From: Cyclina sinensis
Lineage: Eukaryota; Mollusca; Bivalvia; Venerida; Veneridae
Assembly (NCBI GenBank): GCA_012932295.1
Contig: JAAONU010000014.1
Location: 434,001-498,000 of the forward strand
DNA: 64,000 nt
Direction: 5' to 3'
In this document: positions 24,426-35,300 of the stretch, piece by piece
How positions within the stretch are numbered: the stretch's first letter is position 1
Layout: each line of letters begins with the position of its first letter
Position numbers and translations under genes: made by a program
Notes under the pieces: generated by a model
Databases searched by the model: none
What the model was told of the DNA's origin: nothing
Seen by the model: only the letters and a program-made list of their open reading frames with translations

Positions 24426-25128
24426 CTATAGTCCCGTTTTGTAGCCATTTACCAAAGAACATAGAACATTTGTCAATTTTATATTATGTTTGTATTGAAT
24501 TTCTACGAATAAGTAGATACTTCGCGGGTTTTTAAAAAAAATGTTCAGTTCAAAAAGTAATAAAATCCTGATGTGACGTTGATAACCTTTACAGCCATTG
24601 CAAAATCGAATTTATATTGTAAAAAACTTTTCAAACGCCTGGACATTTATCTTTTTGTTATTTTTTTTCAATTACGAGCTTATTTCAAGTTTCGTTTGAG
24701 GGAGCGATTTCATTAAGATTTTAAGTCAGACACATATAAGAAAAAAAGTTGCATTACAGAAGAGTTCCTTCATCTCAGACATGCAATTTCCGGTTAGTGA
24801 GAGTGCAATTTTATCTGTGAAATAAGTTGAACCGAGCATTCGAATACTGAAAATCTTACAATAGCTTTGCTAGCATTGAATGACGTAACTCTCGATTAGT
24901 CACTTATTTTGAATTATAACCGACTTCACTCGGCCCATTTCCGTGCGGCCCACTTCACGTTTGCCAAAACAGTCAATCATATAACTATTGACAGGCAAAA
25001 GCACTTTTGACTGGCTGAGGTCAAGTATCGAAATGGACCATTTCATTAACCAGACAGACAACTACTAATTTTTGTGGATGTCATGTGTTGATTACAGAAG
25101 TTTGAATATTTACTTGTTATTAAAAAAT

Positions 25129-25542
25129 TCAGAAACTAGAAAAGTTGCAAGGCTTCTTGAGGCCCTTTGATTGTATTAGCACCATTAAGGCCTTCAGTCT
25201 GTCTGTGGAAAGTTTGGCTTTTGAAATGCATTGGAATTGCACAATTGCACCAATTTCCCAAACTCCACCAGCGGTTAATTCCTCTTCAGTACCACAATCA
25301 ACGCCGCTAGTACGTGATGATAATTGAAAGTAAATTAACAAAATGCTAAGTTTTTTTTCAAATTGATTTCTTTTTAATCTATAACTATCGATGCAAATTT
25401 CATTATAACTAAACAAAGTAAAAGAAAATATTTTCTTTAAAAAAAAGATCATACATATGTATATACCTAGAAACGAGCTAAAGTTTATTCTAGGCGGCAG
25501 AGATTTTTGCCGGATTGTCAGTTTCCCCCTTTCAACTGACAT
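25129..25542 (-). CDS. Unrecognised ORF, possible exon or pseudogene fragment
   Basis: The frame opens with an ATG and its first half is hydrophobic and low-quality. The last ~60 codons look protein-like (for example VDCGTEEELTAGGVWEIGAI, then RLKALMVLIQ) and end with TGA at 25129-25131. A possible acceptor (..gtactag) lies just before this part at about 25312. I recognise no family and see no partner exon. It may be a fragment of a retrocopy or transposon gene, or chance. Confidence 0.2.
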   Translation of the reverse strand: MSVERGKLTIRQKSLPPRINFSSFLGIYICMIFFLKKIFSFTLFSYNEICIDSYRLKRNQFEKKLSILLIYFQLSSRTSGVDCGTEEELTAGGVWEIGAIVQFQCISKAKLSTDRLKALMVLIQSKGLKKPCNFSSF

Positions 25543-28500
25543 GGAAATATCTGTTTCAGAAGGCGTGTGGCTTTTTTCTTTTTTTAGAAACAGCTAAATC
25601 ACAGATTTAATGGAGCCACTTAATGAACTCAATGGATTTTGCGCATATTGCTCAAATTCATGGATAAATGACCTAAAAAAATTAAAATCTCTGGATTCTG
25701 ATTGGCTGTTAGGCAGAAAAAGAAGTGGTGTGAACTATAAACTTGATAATAAATTATGCAATACAAAACAATGTACGGAACTCTTCGGTTAAACTTATAA
25801 TATATCGTTTTGTTGTCGTTTTTTTCTCGGTAAGTATATACCATAAAGTAATAATGATGATATTATTTCCGCCATTTATCGAATATTTAAGTTGATATTA
25901 TAAAGAAGTAAAGTACTTTTGTTTCTAGTACGCTTCAATTTTTAGCCTCAGTGGACTTCAAGGGTTTTCCAGAGCTCAAGCGTCAGCTTTGAGGAATTAA
26001 GTTTGACTCGTTGGAAGAGTTAGTGAAAAGTGTTCACATCATTGTGTCCTCGTATACTGAAGATTAGTACAGCAATATATTCGACAAATTGGTGATAAGA
26101 AATGTGTACAAATAAACGGAAGCGACGTTGAGAAAGAATAAATTGAGCACTAGACCTGTTATACATGTGAATCAAGGCAAGGTATGTTGTGTGTGACGTT
26201 TATTGTGACAGTCGTTTTGACGTAATTGTGACGTCGAATTTGCCGTACCGTGCCTCGGGTGAACGAAGGTAGTTGGGTTTTATGTGTTGTTGTGTTGAAA
26301 ACATTTACTGTAAAATTGTGCTATATAGATCATGTGATAGGGAAATAATATATTTTTCAAATATGTAGCTTTCGTTTTTCTGTTAAAGACATATGATTTG
26401 TTATAAAGAAAGTCTACGAACATAAATAACAACCATTGTAAAAGCCCTGGTTCCAGGTAGTCTTAGCTGTTGTAATGTTAAGTAATGTTTTATTTTGTCT
26501 ATTGTTTAATTACATTTGAAAAGTAGGAATAGTAAGTGTTCTTCTTTCAAAGCAAACTTTAATCATTTATTTATATCAGTGCATAAATTAAAATTTAAAG
26601 TGGAAACAAAAGATTTTAGGTAAGGTTCGCTAATGGTGGTAAGTCATTAACATTCTAATATCGTCTTTTCAGATGTTAAATTATTGTTCATTTCCTTATT
26701 ATTACTTTAGTTTTTGATGCAAAATATTTTTCAATATACCACAGTAGTTAAATTCACCTCTATTTATAAGAAAAGACAATGCCAAGAGAAGTCTGTAACC
26801 GGGAAATTAAGTGGCATCTTCAATGAATGAAGACTCCTGCAATGTCAGCTTTATGCAAGAGTGACTGATTAAAAACATCTTTATGAAAATACGACTTGCA
26901 AATAATTCCTATGAGAATATTGTAATAAATTTCAGTTACAAGGAAGAAACGAAAAAAATTGTCTAGACATAGAAATGGTTTAACAATTTAAATTCGATAT
27001 TGCATTCGCTTTACAGGGCGTCAGTCTCGTATGGGGTTGTTTTATTAGTCTTGTGGTAGCTATGAGCTAATTAGATATTTTGTAAGTCTCAATGGAAATA
27101 AATTGCCAAACATCGATCTTTAAGTGCAAATACGCGACACGTTTTTGTCTGAAGTAGCTTTTATCTTGGTTTGTTTCCCCTGTCACAATTTCAAATTTAT
27201 GTGCAGCGTTCATATTTTGATCACTTCATGCTTTAAGGAAATGGTCTAAAAGCATAACAAAATCTGAAGGTTTCCATTCTTATCGTGAGACACGACTTCT
27301 CTATTTCTTACAGTAAAGTGTGAATGAAATATGGGGTATGTTTTCGTCATCGTTAATGTCCATGTGCACCTTTTTACTTCACGTCTGCCAGTGTACAAAT
27401 AATGTGTCTGTTTTGAATGCAAGGCTATCTAACATCGTCTGTTATGTATTGAGTGATTTCTTTTTTAAACGTTAGAATTGTTTGGGATTTTTAAGTGAAA
27501 ATTAAAAACCATGATTTGAAGTTGTATCAGGCTTCCAGTGGTAATTTTAAGTCACAGTCTTGCTAAATCAAAGACGATAGTTTCATGTTTTCCTAATAAC
27601 ATGATTATTTTTCTCATACACATGTGTATAATAAATGTTCAGATCTGTCGGCGTGCTCATTATGTGTTTTTGAATATCCAAGGAATGAAAACATCAGCCC
27701 GCCTGATAAACTACACTCTAAAATGCCTCGCAATCTGATATTGTGTTTTGTGCAAGAGGTATTCAGTTTCAAAATAAGTAGGAGTTATATTGGTATGAAT
27801 TTGCGTTAAATAATGACGTGTGTTGGAGTGGATAAGTTTACAATACATAGAACGTGACAGAGAGCCTTCAAGGCTACAATATATATTTAACTGTAATCAG
27901 GATCCTGTCTTTTCACATTCAGATGTTCAAGGTGGCTATCACTGATTTATTTCAACTTTGTTTATCTCTTGAACTACAAAACGACCTACTACAATTAAAT
28001 ATTAATCATTTTATTCAACATTTTTAAGAAAGGGAACTCCTTATCTCTTCCCAAACTTATACAGGTTACAGCAACATTTCTTGCCTTGAAACGGCGTATA
28101 TTTTTAACCTTCCTCTGCAATCTTTTGTTTTCAAAAAATCATCATTAAAATCACGATAAATAAGTGGAATTTACAAAAACAAAATATCATATAAGTGTTT
28201 TTGACCATTGTCTATTCTATTGGTTTCTCATATAACTGATCTTTTTTTATATGCTTTTAGGTATATACTTATAAACGATGACAGTCCACGAGAAAAAGAT
28301 CATAATTATGTGCATTGTATATGCTTATTTATTTGAAATTTACCTTGCTTATTTGGCATTTAAGCTTTTTTGTAAATTCGTTTGTAAAGGTTGATGCTCT
28401 TTTGAAAGCAGTGCGTTAGGAAATCCATTTATCCGGATATCTTTATGTACAATGCCAGCTTTGATGTCACGACTCAAATCTTAAAATGAATTCTCACGGC

Positions 28501-28990
28501 GATAAACGAATGTTCCTAACAGAAAATGTCCAGAGATGTTTCAAATAAAAATCTGGTTTAAACATTTCTTGAGAATTTTCTCTGAATTATTGTGAGCTTT
28601 TATTTAACATACAATTTGTATTGATAATGCACAATAAAAGATGCAATACTTAAGTTATCTTAAAGGTTATTTATTGCAATAGATAAAGTTATGAGTAATA
28701 TAGAGCTTCAGCAATGCATTCTTTGAGAAATACAGAATTTGCATTAGGTATATTGCACGAAGAATACTGTTGAACACGAACAAATCTTTCCTTTCTCAAA
28801 CTGAGTATATGTGTTTGCATGATGCCGTCGAAAGAAAAGTCACCAAAGGTATTCAAGTACTTCATCAGCAGACCAATCATACAAATACACAATTTATGGC
28901 TGACTGAAATTTTAGAAGGACAATAATCTTATTTTAATGAGTTATTTTAGGAAGGTCTGAACTATCTAAAAAAGTCATGAGAATTTTAAT
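25543..28990. other. Intergenic stretch without recognised genes
   Basis: No in-phase exon pair, RNA gene or transposon end was found. The segment 25930-26290 is less AT-rich than its surroundings and is described separately as a possible promoter region. Confidence 0.45.
25930..26290 (+). promoter_or_regulatory. Possible promoter / 5' non-coding exon with CRE-like sites
   Basis: Three CRE-like words cluster here: TGACGTT at 26194, TGACGTAA at 26218 and TGACGTCG at 26229. A donor-like site (ggcaag|GTATGT) lies at about 26180, preceded by a stretch without a long ORF. This could be the 5' non-coding exon and promoter of a downstream plus-strand gene such as the C1q gene at 30568, but the link is inference only. 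Confidence 0.2.
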
Positions 28991-29104
28991 GGGAATATTA
29001 AAGACGGAAGAGAAGGAAGCAAAAAGAAAGGTAGCGTCTCGACTCATAATTCATGCCTTTCTTTTAATGAAGAATGTTATATTCTTTCTTCTCTCTAAAA
29101 GCAG

Positions 29105-29905
29105 TGTATAGGACCTGAGCAGTAGCAGTACACGGCAGTGGGAAAACATGAAGTTGGCAGTAGCAGTAAGAGCAGTAGCAGTAGGAAAAACGTGAAGTTG
29201 ACAAAAGCAGTAAGAGCAGTACCAGTAAGAAAATCATGAAGTTTGCAGTAGCAGTAACAGCAGTAGCAGTAGAAAAAAACGTGAAGTTGGCAGTAGCAGT
29301 AGCAGCAGCAGCAGTAGGAAAAACGTGAAGTTGGCAGTAGCAGTAAGAGCAGTAGCAGTAGGAAAAACGTGAAACTGGCAGTAGCAGTACAAGCAGTACA
29401 ACATTCTGGCAGACTTTCAGGAATTTTGGTGCCAATTGGGAAGATGTCATTTCTGATGTCTAGGGACCCTCCCGGGTCGATTTAACCGGTCCGCGACTGT
29501 TTCTGACACCTCTCAGACTTTCAGGAATTTTGGTGCCAATCGAGAAAATGCCATTTTTAATGTTTAGGGACTCTCTGGAGTCCATTGCAAAAGTCTGTGA
29601 CTGTTTCTGACATTCAGGATTTTTACTTCCAGCCGAGAAGATGTCACTTTTGATGTCTAGGGACCCTCCCGGTTCGAATGCACCAGTCTGCGACTGTTTC
29701 AGACACTCTCGCAGACTTTCAGAGTTTCCTACTGCTACTGCTCGTACTGCTACTGCTAACTTCACGTTTTATCTACTGCTACTACTCTTACTGCTACTGC
29801 CAACTTCACGTTTTTCCTACTGATACTGCTGGTACTGCTACTGCCAACTTCACGTTTGATTTAATTTCTACTGCCAGCTGCTACTGTATACTTCTACTGC
29901 TAACT
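29105..29905. repeat. Composite satellite: inverted 44-bp arrays around ~105-bp units
   Basis: Left arm (about 29105-29405): a 44-bp CAGTAG-rich unit with 'cgtgaagttggcagtagcag' recurs at 29148, 29192, 29236, 29281, 29325 and 29369. Right arm (about 29725-29905): the same unit in reverse complement ('ctactgccaacttcacgttt'), also at 44-bp spacing (29760, 29804, 29848). Between them lie three to four ~90-105-bp units starting 'agactttcaggaattttggt' (29412, 29516, about 29607, about 29711). The whole could fold into a long stem. ORFs across it only mirror the repeat periodicity. Confidence 0.85.
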
Positions 29906-30567
29906 TCCTACTAGTCTAAAAGTATTTGGTGTCTGCTACTAGCAAAGTAATTACGATACTTTTTCGTAGCCAGTGTCTGATTTTTAGCTGCAGTGCAATT
30001 CCCAATAAATTGTCTTTATCTTCAGTTAATAAAAAAAAATGTCCTAAACATTACACTGTCCCTTCTATTTATTCAAAGGATTGATGAACTGATAAAAACG
30101 GCTTAACCGTGAAATCAAATGAAAATATAATAAAAATCTTCGATGGTCTAGACATAAATAGAAAACATTACACGAAGCAAGGTATTGTGTTGTTTCTTTT
30201 TTACCTTTCTTTTTTGTTGTTGTTGTTGTTTTTGATATTGTTATTGTTTGCCCATGAAAAGAGTCCAATTGCCCTGAAACCAAAACATCTGCACCTAACA
30301 ACCAGTGACTCAGATTTAGACGTATCAGTAAGTAAACATCCATGTTGCCGCATTTAATTGTTTTGTGTCTGGAACATTTCACGTAATACGTACAAAATAA
30401 CAAAATAGCTTCGTTCAATCGGAATTCATGACAAAGCAACTGCGTACCATATAAAATCTTGCGCACTAAAACATGTATCAGTAGCAAACGCAATCTGTCT
30501 GGACATCTTTTAAACTACTGAAGTGAAGTTCTTGAATCTTCCTTGCCTGAAAATTTTGCCATCAGTA

Positions 30568-31392
30568 ATGCGGAGTACTGCTTTAAGGATACTTTTTTCA
30601 GTATCAGTTATCATTATTGAGCAGAATGGCTTAGGAAATTGTGACAAGGTCCTTGAAACTGAGAAATCAAAGGACATCTTTTTATCGGACGATACTTCTT
30701 TAAAAAAGATTGCGAGCAATGTGCGAAAATTTCAGACGGTTATAGATTATCAAAATGAGCGTATTTCATTCCTTGGGAGGCAAATTGAAATTCAAAATGC
30801 AAAAATAGACAAACTTCAAATGGTTTGCCATCAAAGACAGACAGTGGCCAGCACAGATGCTCATCTACTGCCATCGATATCTCCATTGATCAAAGCGAGC
30901 GAACAAGATAGAGATATAAATGTAACTATGGACACGAACCAGGAGCAAGTTGAGTTTGTTAGATCGACTAAGATACGGACAAAGCGAGCTGCAGAAAATG
31001 TTGCATTTTCCGTATATCTTGGCCACACGACTGACCATCTTGCAATAGGTATGACAATCAAATATGACCAAGTAATGTTGAACGACGGAAATGGTTATAA
31101 CAAATTCACCGGTGTATTTACTGCGCCTATGGCAGGAGTGTACCTGTTCTCATTCTATCTAGATTCATATTTAAGGACAGCGTTAAGACTAGTACTTGAT
31201 GGAAACACCATCTCGGATGCTGTTGCTGATTCAGAGACACCGAATCAGGAAATTATGGGAGGAAATACTGTAATAATAAATGTTCAGTTTGGTCAATCAG
31301 TATGGGTTGAGGAATATAATGGAAATGACGGGCAACTTATCGGTTCTGGCGCATATCGCTTCACAACATTTTCGGGCGTTCTTCTTTATTGA
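30568..31392 (+). CDS. Secreted C1q-domain-containing protein
   Basis: One uninterrupted frame of 274 residues. The ATG at 30568 is chosen because it puts a signal-peptide-like start (MRSTALRILFSVSVIII) at the N-terminus; the frame is open upstream but without another ATG. A heptad-like coiled-coil segment lies at about residues 45-85 (e.g. ISFLGRQIEIQNAKIDKL). The globular C1q domain occupies about residues 145-274, with FSVYLG, the YNKFTGVFTAPMAGVYLFSF signature and the C-terminal FSGVLLY. An Arg-Thr-Lys-Arg stretch just before the domain matches a furin-type site. No collagen repeat is present, so it is a 'coiled-coil plus C1q' protein. Such proteins are expanded in bivalves, where many act as soluble lectin-like pattern receptors; the ligand here is unknown. 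Confidence 0.92.
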   Translation: MRSTALRILFSVSVIIIEQNGLGNCDKVLETEKSKDIFLSDDTSLKKIASNVRKFQTVIDYQNERISFLGRQIEIQNAKIDKLQMVCHQRQTVASTDAHLLPSISPLIKASEQDRDINVTMDTNQEQVEFVRSTKIRTKRAAENVAFSVYLGHTTDHLAIGMTIKYDQVMLNDGNGYNKFTGVFTAPMAGVYLFSFYLDSYLRTALRLVLDGNTISDAVADSETPNQEIMGGNTVIINVQFGQSVWVEEYNGNDGQLIGSGAYRFTTFSGVLLY

Positions 31393-32312
31393 CCAAGCAT
31401 GTTCCATAAACCGTTTCATGAGGATTGAAATTATCAGTTTAATGCTTATTGTGTATTGTTTCAAGTAAAGCGTTGTAAAGAGTACTTACAGTTTTGTTTT
31501 GAAAAATATGTCTGCCTGTAAAAAGCAAAGGACGGTCTACGTACTTGGCATGGCTGTTTTTTTCTTGTTTTTTTTTCTTTTTCTTTTTTTCACTTTCAAA
31601 GATAGAATATGTACATAAATAAATATTTGAAAAGCACTGGTACAAATTGTATTAAACCGAGCATGACTATGAGTGATGTCCAGGTGAAAGACTTCTTTTG
31701 ACAGATACCAGTGAAAGTTTATCTCACTTTGCATCACTAAGTTCTAAACCAAAATTCAGTTGGATGGTAGAAATCGTTCTTAATATCTCTTTTTCCATGT
31801 GCCGTTGCAGTCTCTTTAGTAATATTATTACTCATCGTTAAATAATTGCTATTTTGAAAGCGCTTTTTTCTTGTTAATGTTGGTTTATTGACTAATAACA
31901 GTTAAGAATGTCATCTTTATTCAATACATAAATATATGAATTATTTCGTTTCATAAAATCATGTGCACATACCAACTAACAACAGACGTGCAAAAGAAGA
32001 ATTATCTCCACGTATACAGGTCTGTATACTTATTATTGCACTGCAGTCTCACAAATCTCGAATAAATAGCCTTAAACAGAAATAACAACTCATGCCATGA
32101 CTGACGGCTTATAAATACATATTGGTTTGAGCACCATTCACGCAATAAAGTCCTGTTTTGACGTGTGTTAACGCAAACACAAGTCGTTTGAGTAAGGTTG
32201 ATGCAGCCAAGAACCTGCAATTCAATTAGCACTGGAGAAATTGCAGATCTGCACAAACGTGTGTATAAAGCACTAGTATGTGACATTGTAAATAAAATAT
32301 AATTTCTTTCGA

Positions 32313-35300
32313 TCAAGGAACCTTCTCTACTTTGTTTCTATTTACATTTTCAACAGTTCGTTGTAAAAGAGCAGTTTTGTATTGTTTCCACGTTTCTTTG
32401 TCATACATTACTGTTTTGGCCTCTTCTGGAGTCATATATTCCCTTTGCTGAAGAAGAAAATACAAACAAATGAGATATGTTATGCACTTAAGTTGTTTGT
32501 TACTTTTGAATGTTTTTAAGCAGTTGTACAGGAATATTGTTTACGTAGTAATCCATGTTCTTTACTTCAAAATTTTCGCGAGAAATCTACAATACTAAGC
32601 AATAAATATGACAGAATTAGAATACAATACATATCTAGTAGGCAGACTCCAAAAATCAAAACTAATCAAAGATATTTTATCATCTTTCTGGTTAATAGGT
32701 TCATAATCGTGAAATATTTTCATTATTAGAATTCCATAACTAGTTACATATATCTAAAGTAATAATTGTCGTGGTGATCTAACAGATGTCTTTTTAGAAC
32801 CAGTGAAACAATATATTTAGAGATATGATGCTGTATATAAACAAAAGTTTAAGAATCACACACCATAGTTTCCACCTTCAGCATGGTATTGTTCTTGGCA
32901 TGTTGGAGGAAAAATCTTTTACTGATCTTGATAATTTCAGCACCGTCGCTTATCTGAAATATTATAATGTATTATGTTAATTAAATAATAGATTGCATAG
33001 AAAAGGTTGACATTAAACATAAAGCTGCTTTGAAAAAACCCTTTTTATAGCATGATATAGGTGTGGATTGAGAAATAATAATGGTAATCAAATCAGAAAA
33101 AAACAGCAAGTGCGTGATTTCTATCTAAGCAAAAATTCATGACCCGGCAATCTTCAAGGCGAATGTAATGCGTTAAGTAGGTCATGCTCTAGAATGGCCA
33201 ACGGTTTTTTAAGCAATCATACGACTTGAAACACTATTTCAATGGATCTTAATTTGAGAGGTGGAAAGAGATTCAACGTATTACTAATTTTAGTCTTAGA
33301 AAAACTGAAAAAGAAAAAACTTACCAAGGTTACACCAGGTGCCTCGGAAGCGAGGGCTTGTGGTTCGATGTGTTCGAAACCCTGCAAGAAAGTGCACAAA
33401 AATTACTGCAGTTGACCCAGAAAACCTTAAAAGTCAAGGTTAAATGAATGGTTTACGTTTATAACTAATGATTACTTCAAAGTTTTCAAAAATGTTGTCT
33501 TTCTTTGTCAAATGATATTTACCAAACCATTTTTAATATCAATATTTATATTGCTTGTACACTATTTTCTAATAAGTATATAATTAAGATGTGTCTGAAA
33601 CTGTTTACGTATTGATACAAAATGAAAGTGTCTTTAGGATTAGATATAACCTGGGTCCTTATAAAGTATATCAGGACCCATTTATAAAATATTGCACAAT
33701 ATCACGAACACTTCTTAATAAACGGATGGCACACAATTAATAAATCATGCACAAAGAACAAATACAAATAAATCACAACAAATTTTGTGATAAAAACGTC
33801 AATATTTTACATTTTAACTAAGAGAAATCGAGAACTGTCGCCATCCTGAATCAAAAAAAAGTTCGATTGTACTTATTTGGAAGCAGAAACACTAAATTCT
33901 TTCAAACCTAGTCACAGGACATACGTTGACTTAAACAGAATTCAGCAATTATAACAATTTCAAGTCATGTTACACATGTTAGCAACAGTTGTGCTAATTT
34001 CGTTTTATGGAGGTTAAAGTTTTAAAACTGATTTAAACAGAGGTAAATTATCTTCGAAAAAATACTAAGATTATAAAGATGAAAACCAAATTCGATTCGT
34101 TTAAGCATAAATAGCTTACTGGTGAAATCTGAATTAAACCCGAAAATGCCTATTTGATAAATTAATATCTTAACCAAAGTGATAAAGTTGCATAAACGCT
34201 TAACATGTTTCAAATTCAGTCTTATTTGTTTCGTGTTTATGATATTAGAAAACATTTAGATTTACCTCTATAACTTCGTGGTGCTAAACACAACATGCAA
34301 TATTGAAAAAGTGGTGATACAAGAGAGATAAATGCAATAATAGAACATTTACGAAGTATATATTTTGTAACATGTAATACTCACTGCAAAACCGTCAATG
34401 ATTGGGAACATGACCCTAAACATTTCCGTTAACCCCGCCAAACCCTGGGTTAATACAGTGTTAGTATCAATGAAATGTGCGTCAGTACAAAATCATAGCG
34501 TCAATAAAAAGCGAATAAAATTATCGACTAACTTCAAAAGGTTTCATGTTTTAAATGTAAAAAAGAACGCACATGCACGTTTCACATTTACAAGCACAGA
34601 AATCTTCGTTTAGTATATATCTATTACTAACTTAAGAGTTAAATGACATTCGAATAACATTGTTAACACTATCTACTCGATCCAAAAATCTGCTATGTTA
34701 TCCTACGAAACAAAAATATTCTATAGCTGTTTGTACCTCGGTACTAAGCAATCCTTTACCAACCTTAAAGAATTAGCAAAACTGTTAAAAATCAATTTTT
34801 TTCATAATCATGTAACCTTTATTATGTATAATACACTCAACACAATAAATTAAGGGTCAAAGACTTATGACAGCAGTTCTTAAAGACAAGCCTTTTTTAC
34901 TTGCTGAAATTTATATCCAACAAAAATTCATTATATCTGTGACCAATTTAAACTAAAAGTAGCATGTGTTTCACAAACACAGTAGCACAATTAATCCTCA
35001 AAGACAACTCTATCAGTTTAAAAGTGTTTGAGACTTGGTGGGTGGGGTAAACACACTGGCTTATCATAAGAAATATGGAAACCAGTTGAATTTTAGAAAC
35101 GGGTATGACCTCCTCGTGCTCGGACAACCTCTTTGACATTGGTCTAGAAGCTGCGTATGAGCTTTTTGATGTCTCTTTGTGGAATGCGACCCCATCCCTC
35201 AGTAAAGGCAGCAGCCAGCCCATTTCTGGTTGACGGCTGACGTTGTCGTGCGGAAACACGGCGCTGCAGCATGTCCCAGGCATGTTCTATTGGTTTCATG

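Larger units (their letters stand above)
21906..25120. other. Intergenic DNA rich in tandem and duplicated repeats
   Basis: Downstream of the channel stop, possible polyadenylation signals (ataaaa/aataaa) occur near 22045 and 22268. Beyond that I see only the repeats listed separately (22750-23275, 23437-23870, 24325-24425) and AT-rich sequence without exon structure. Confidence 0.5.

Noticed and set aside
29064..29765. Minus-strand ORFs with Leu/Tyr/Cys- or Ala/Val-rich repeats
   Set aside because: They translate the CAGTAG satellite and the 105-bp units; no signature of a real protein.
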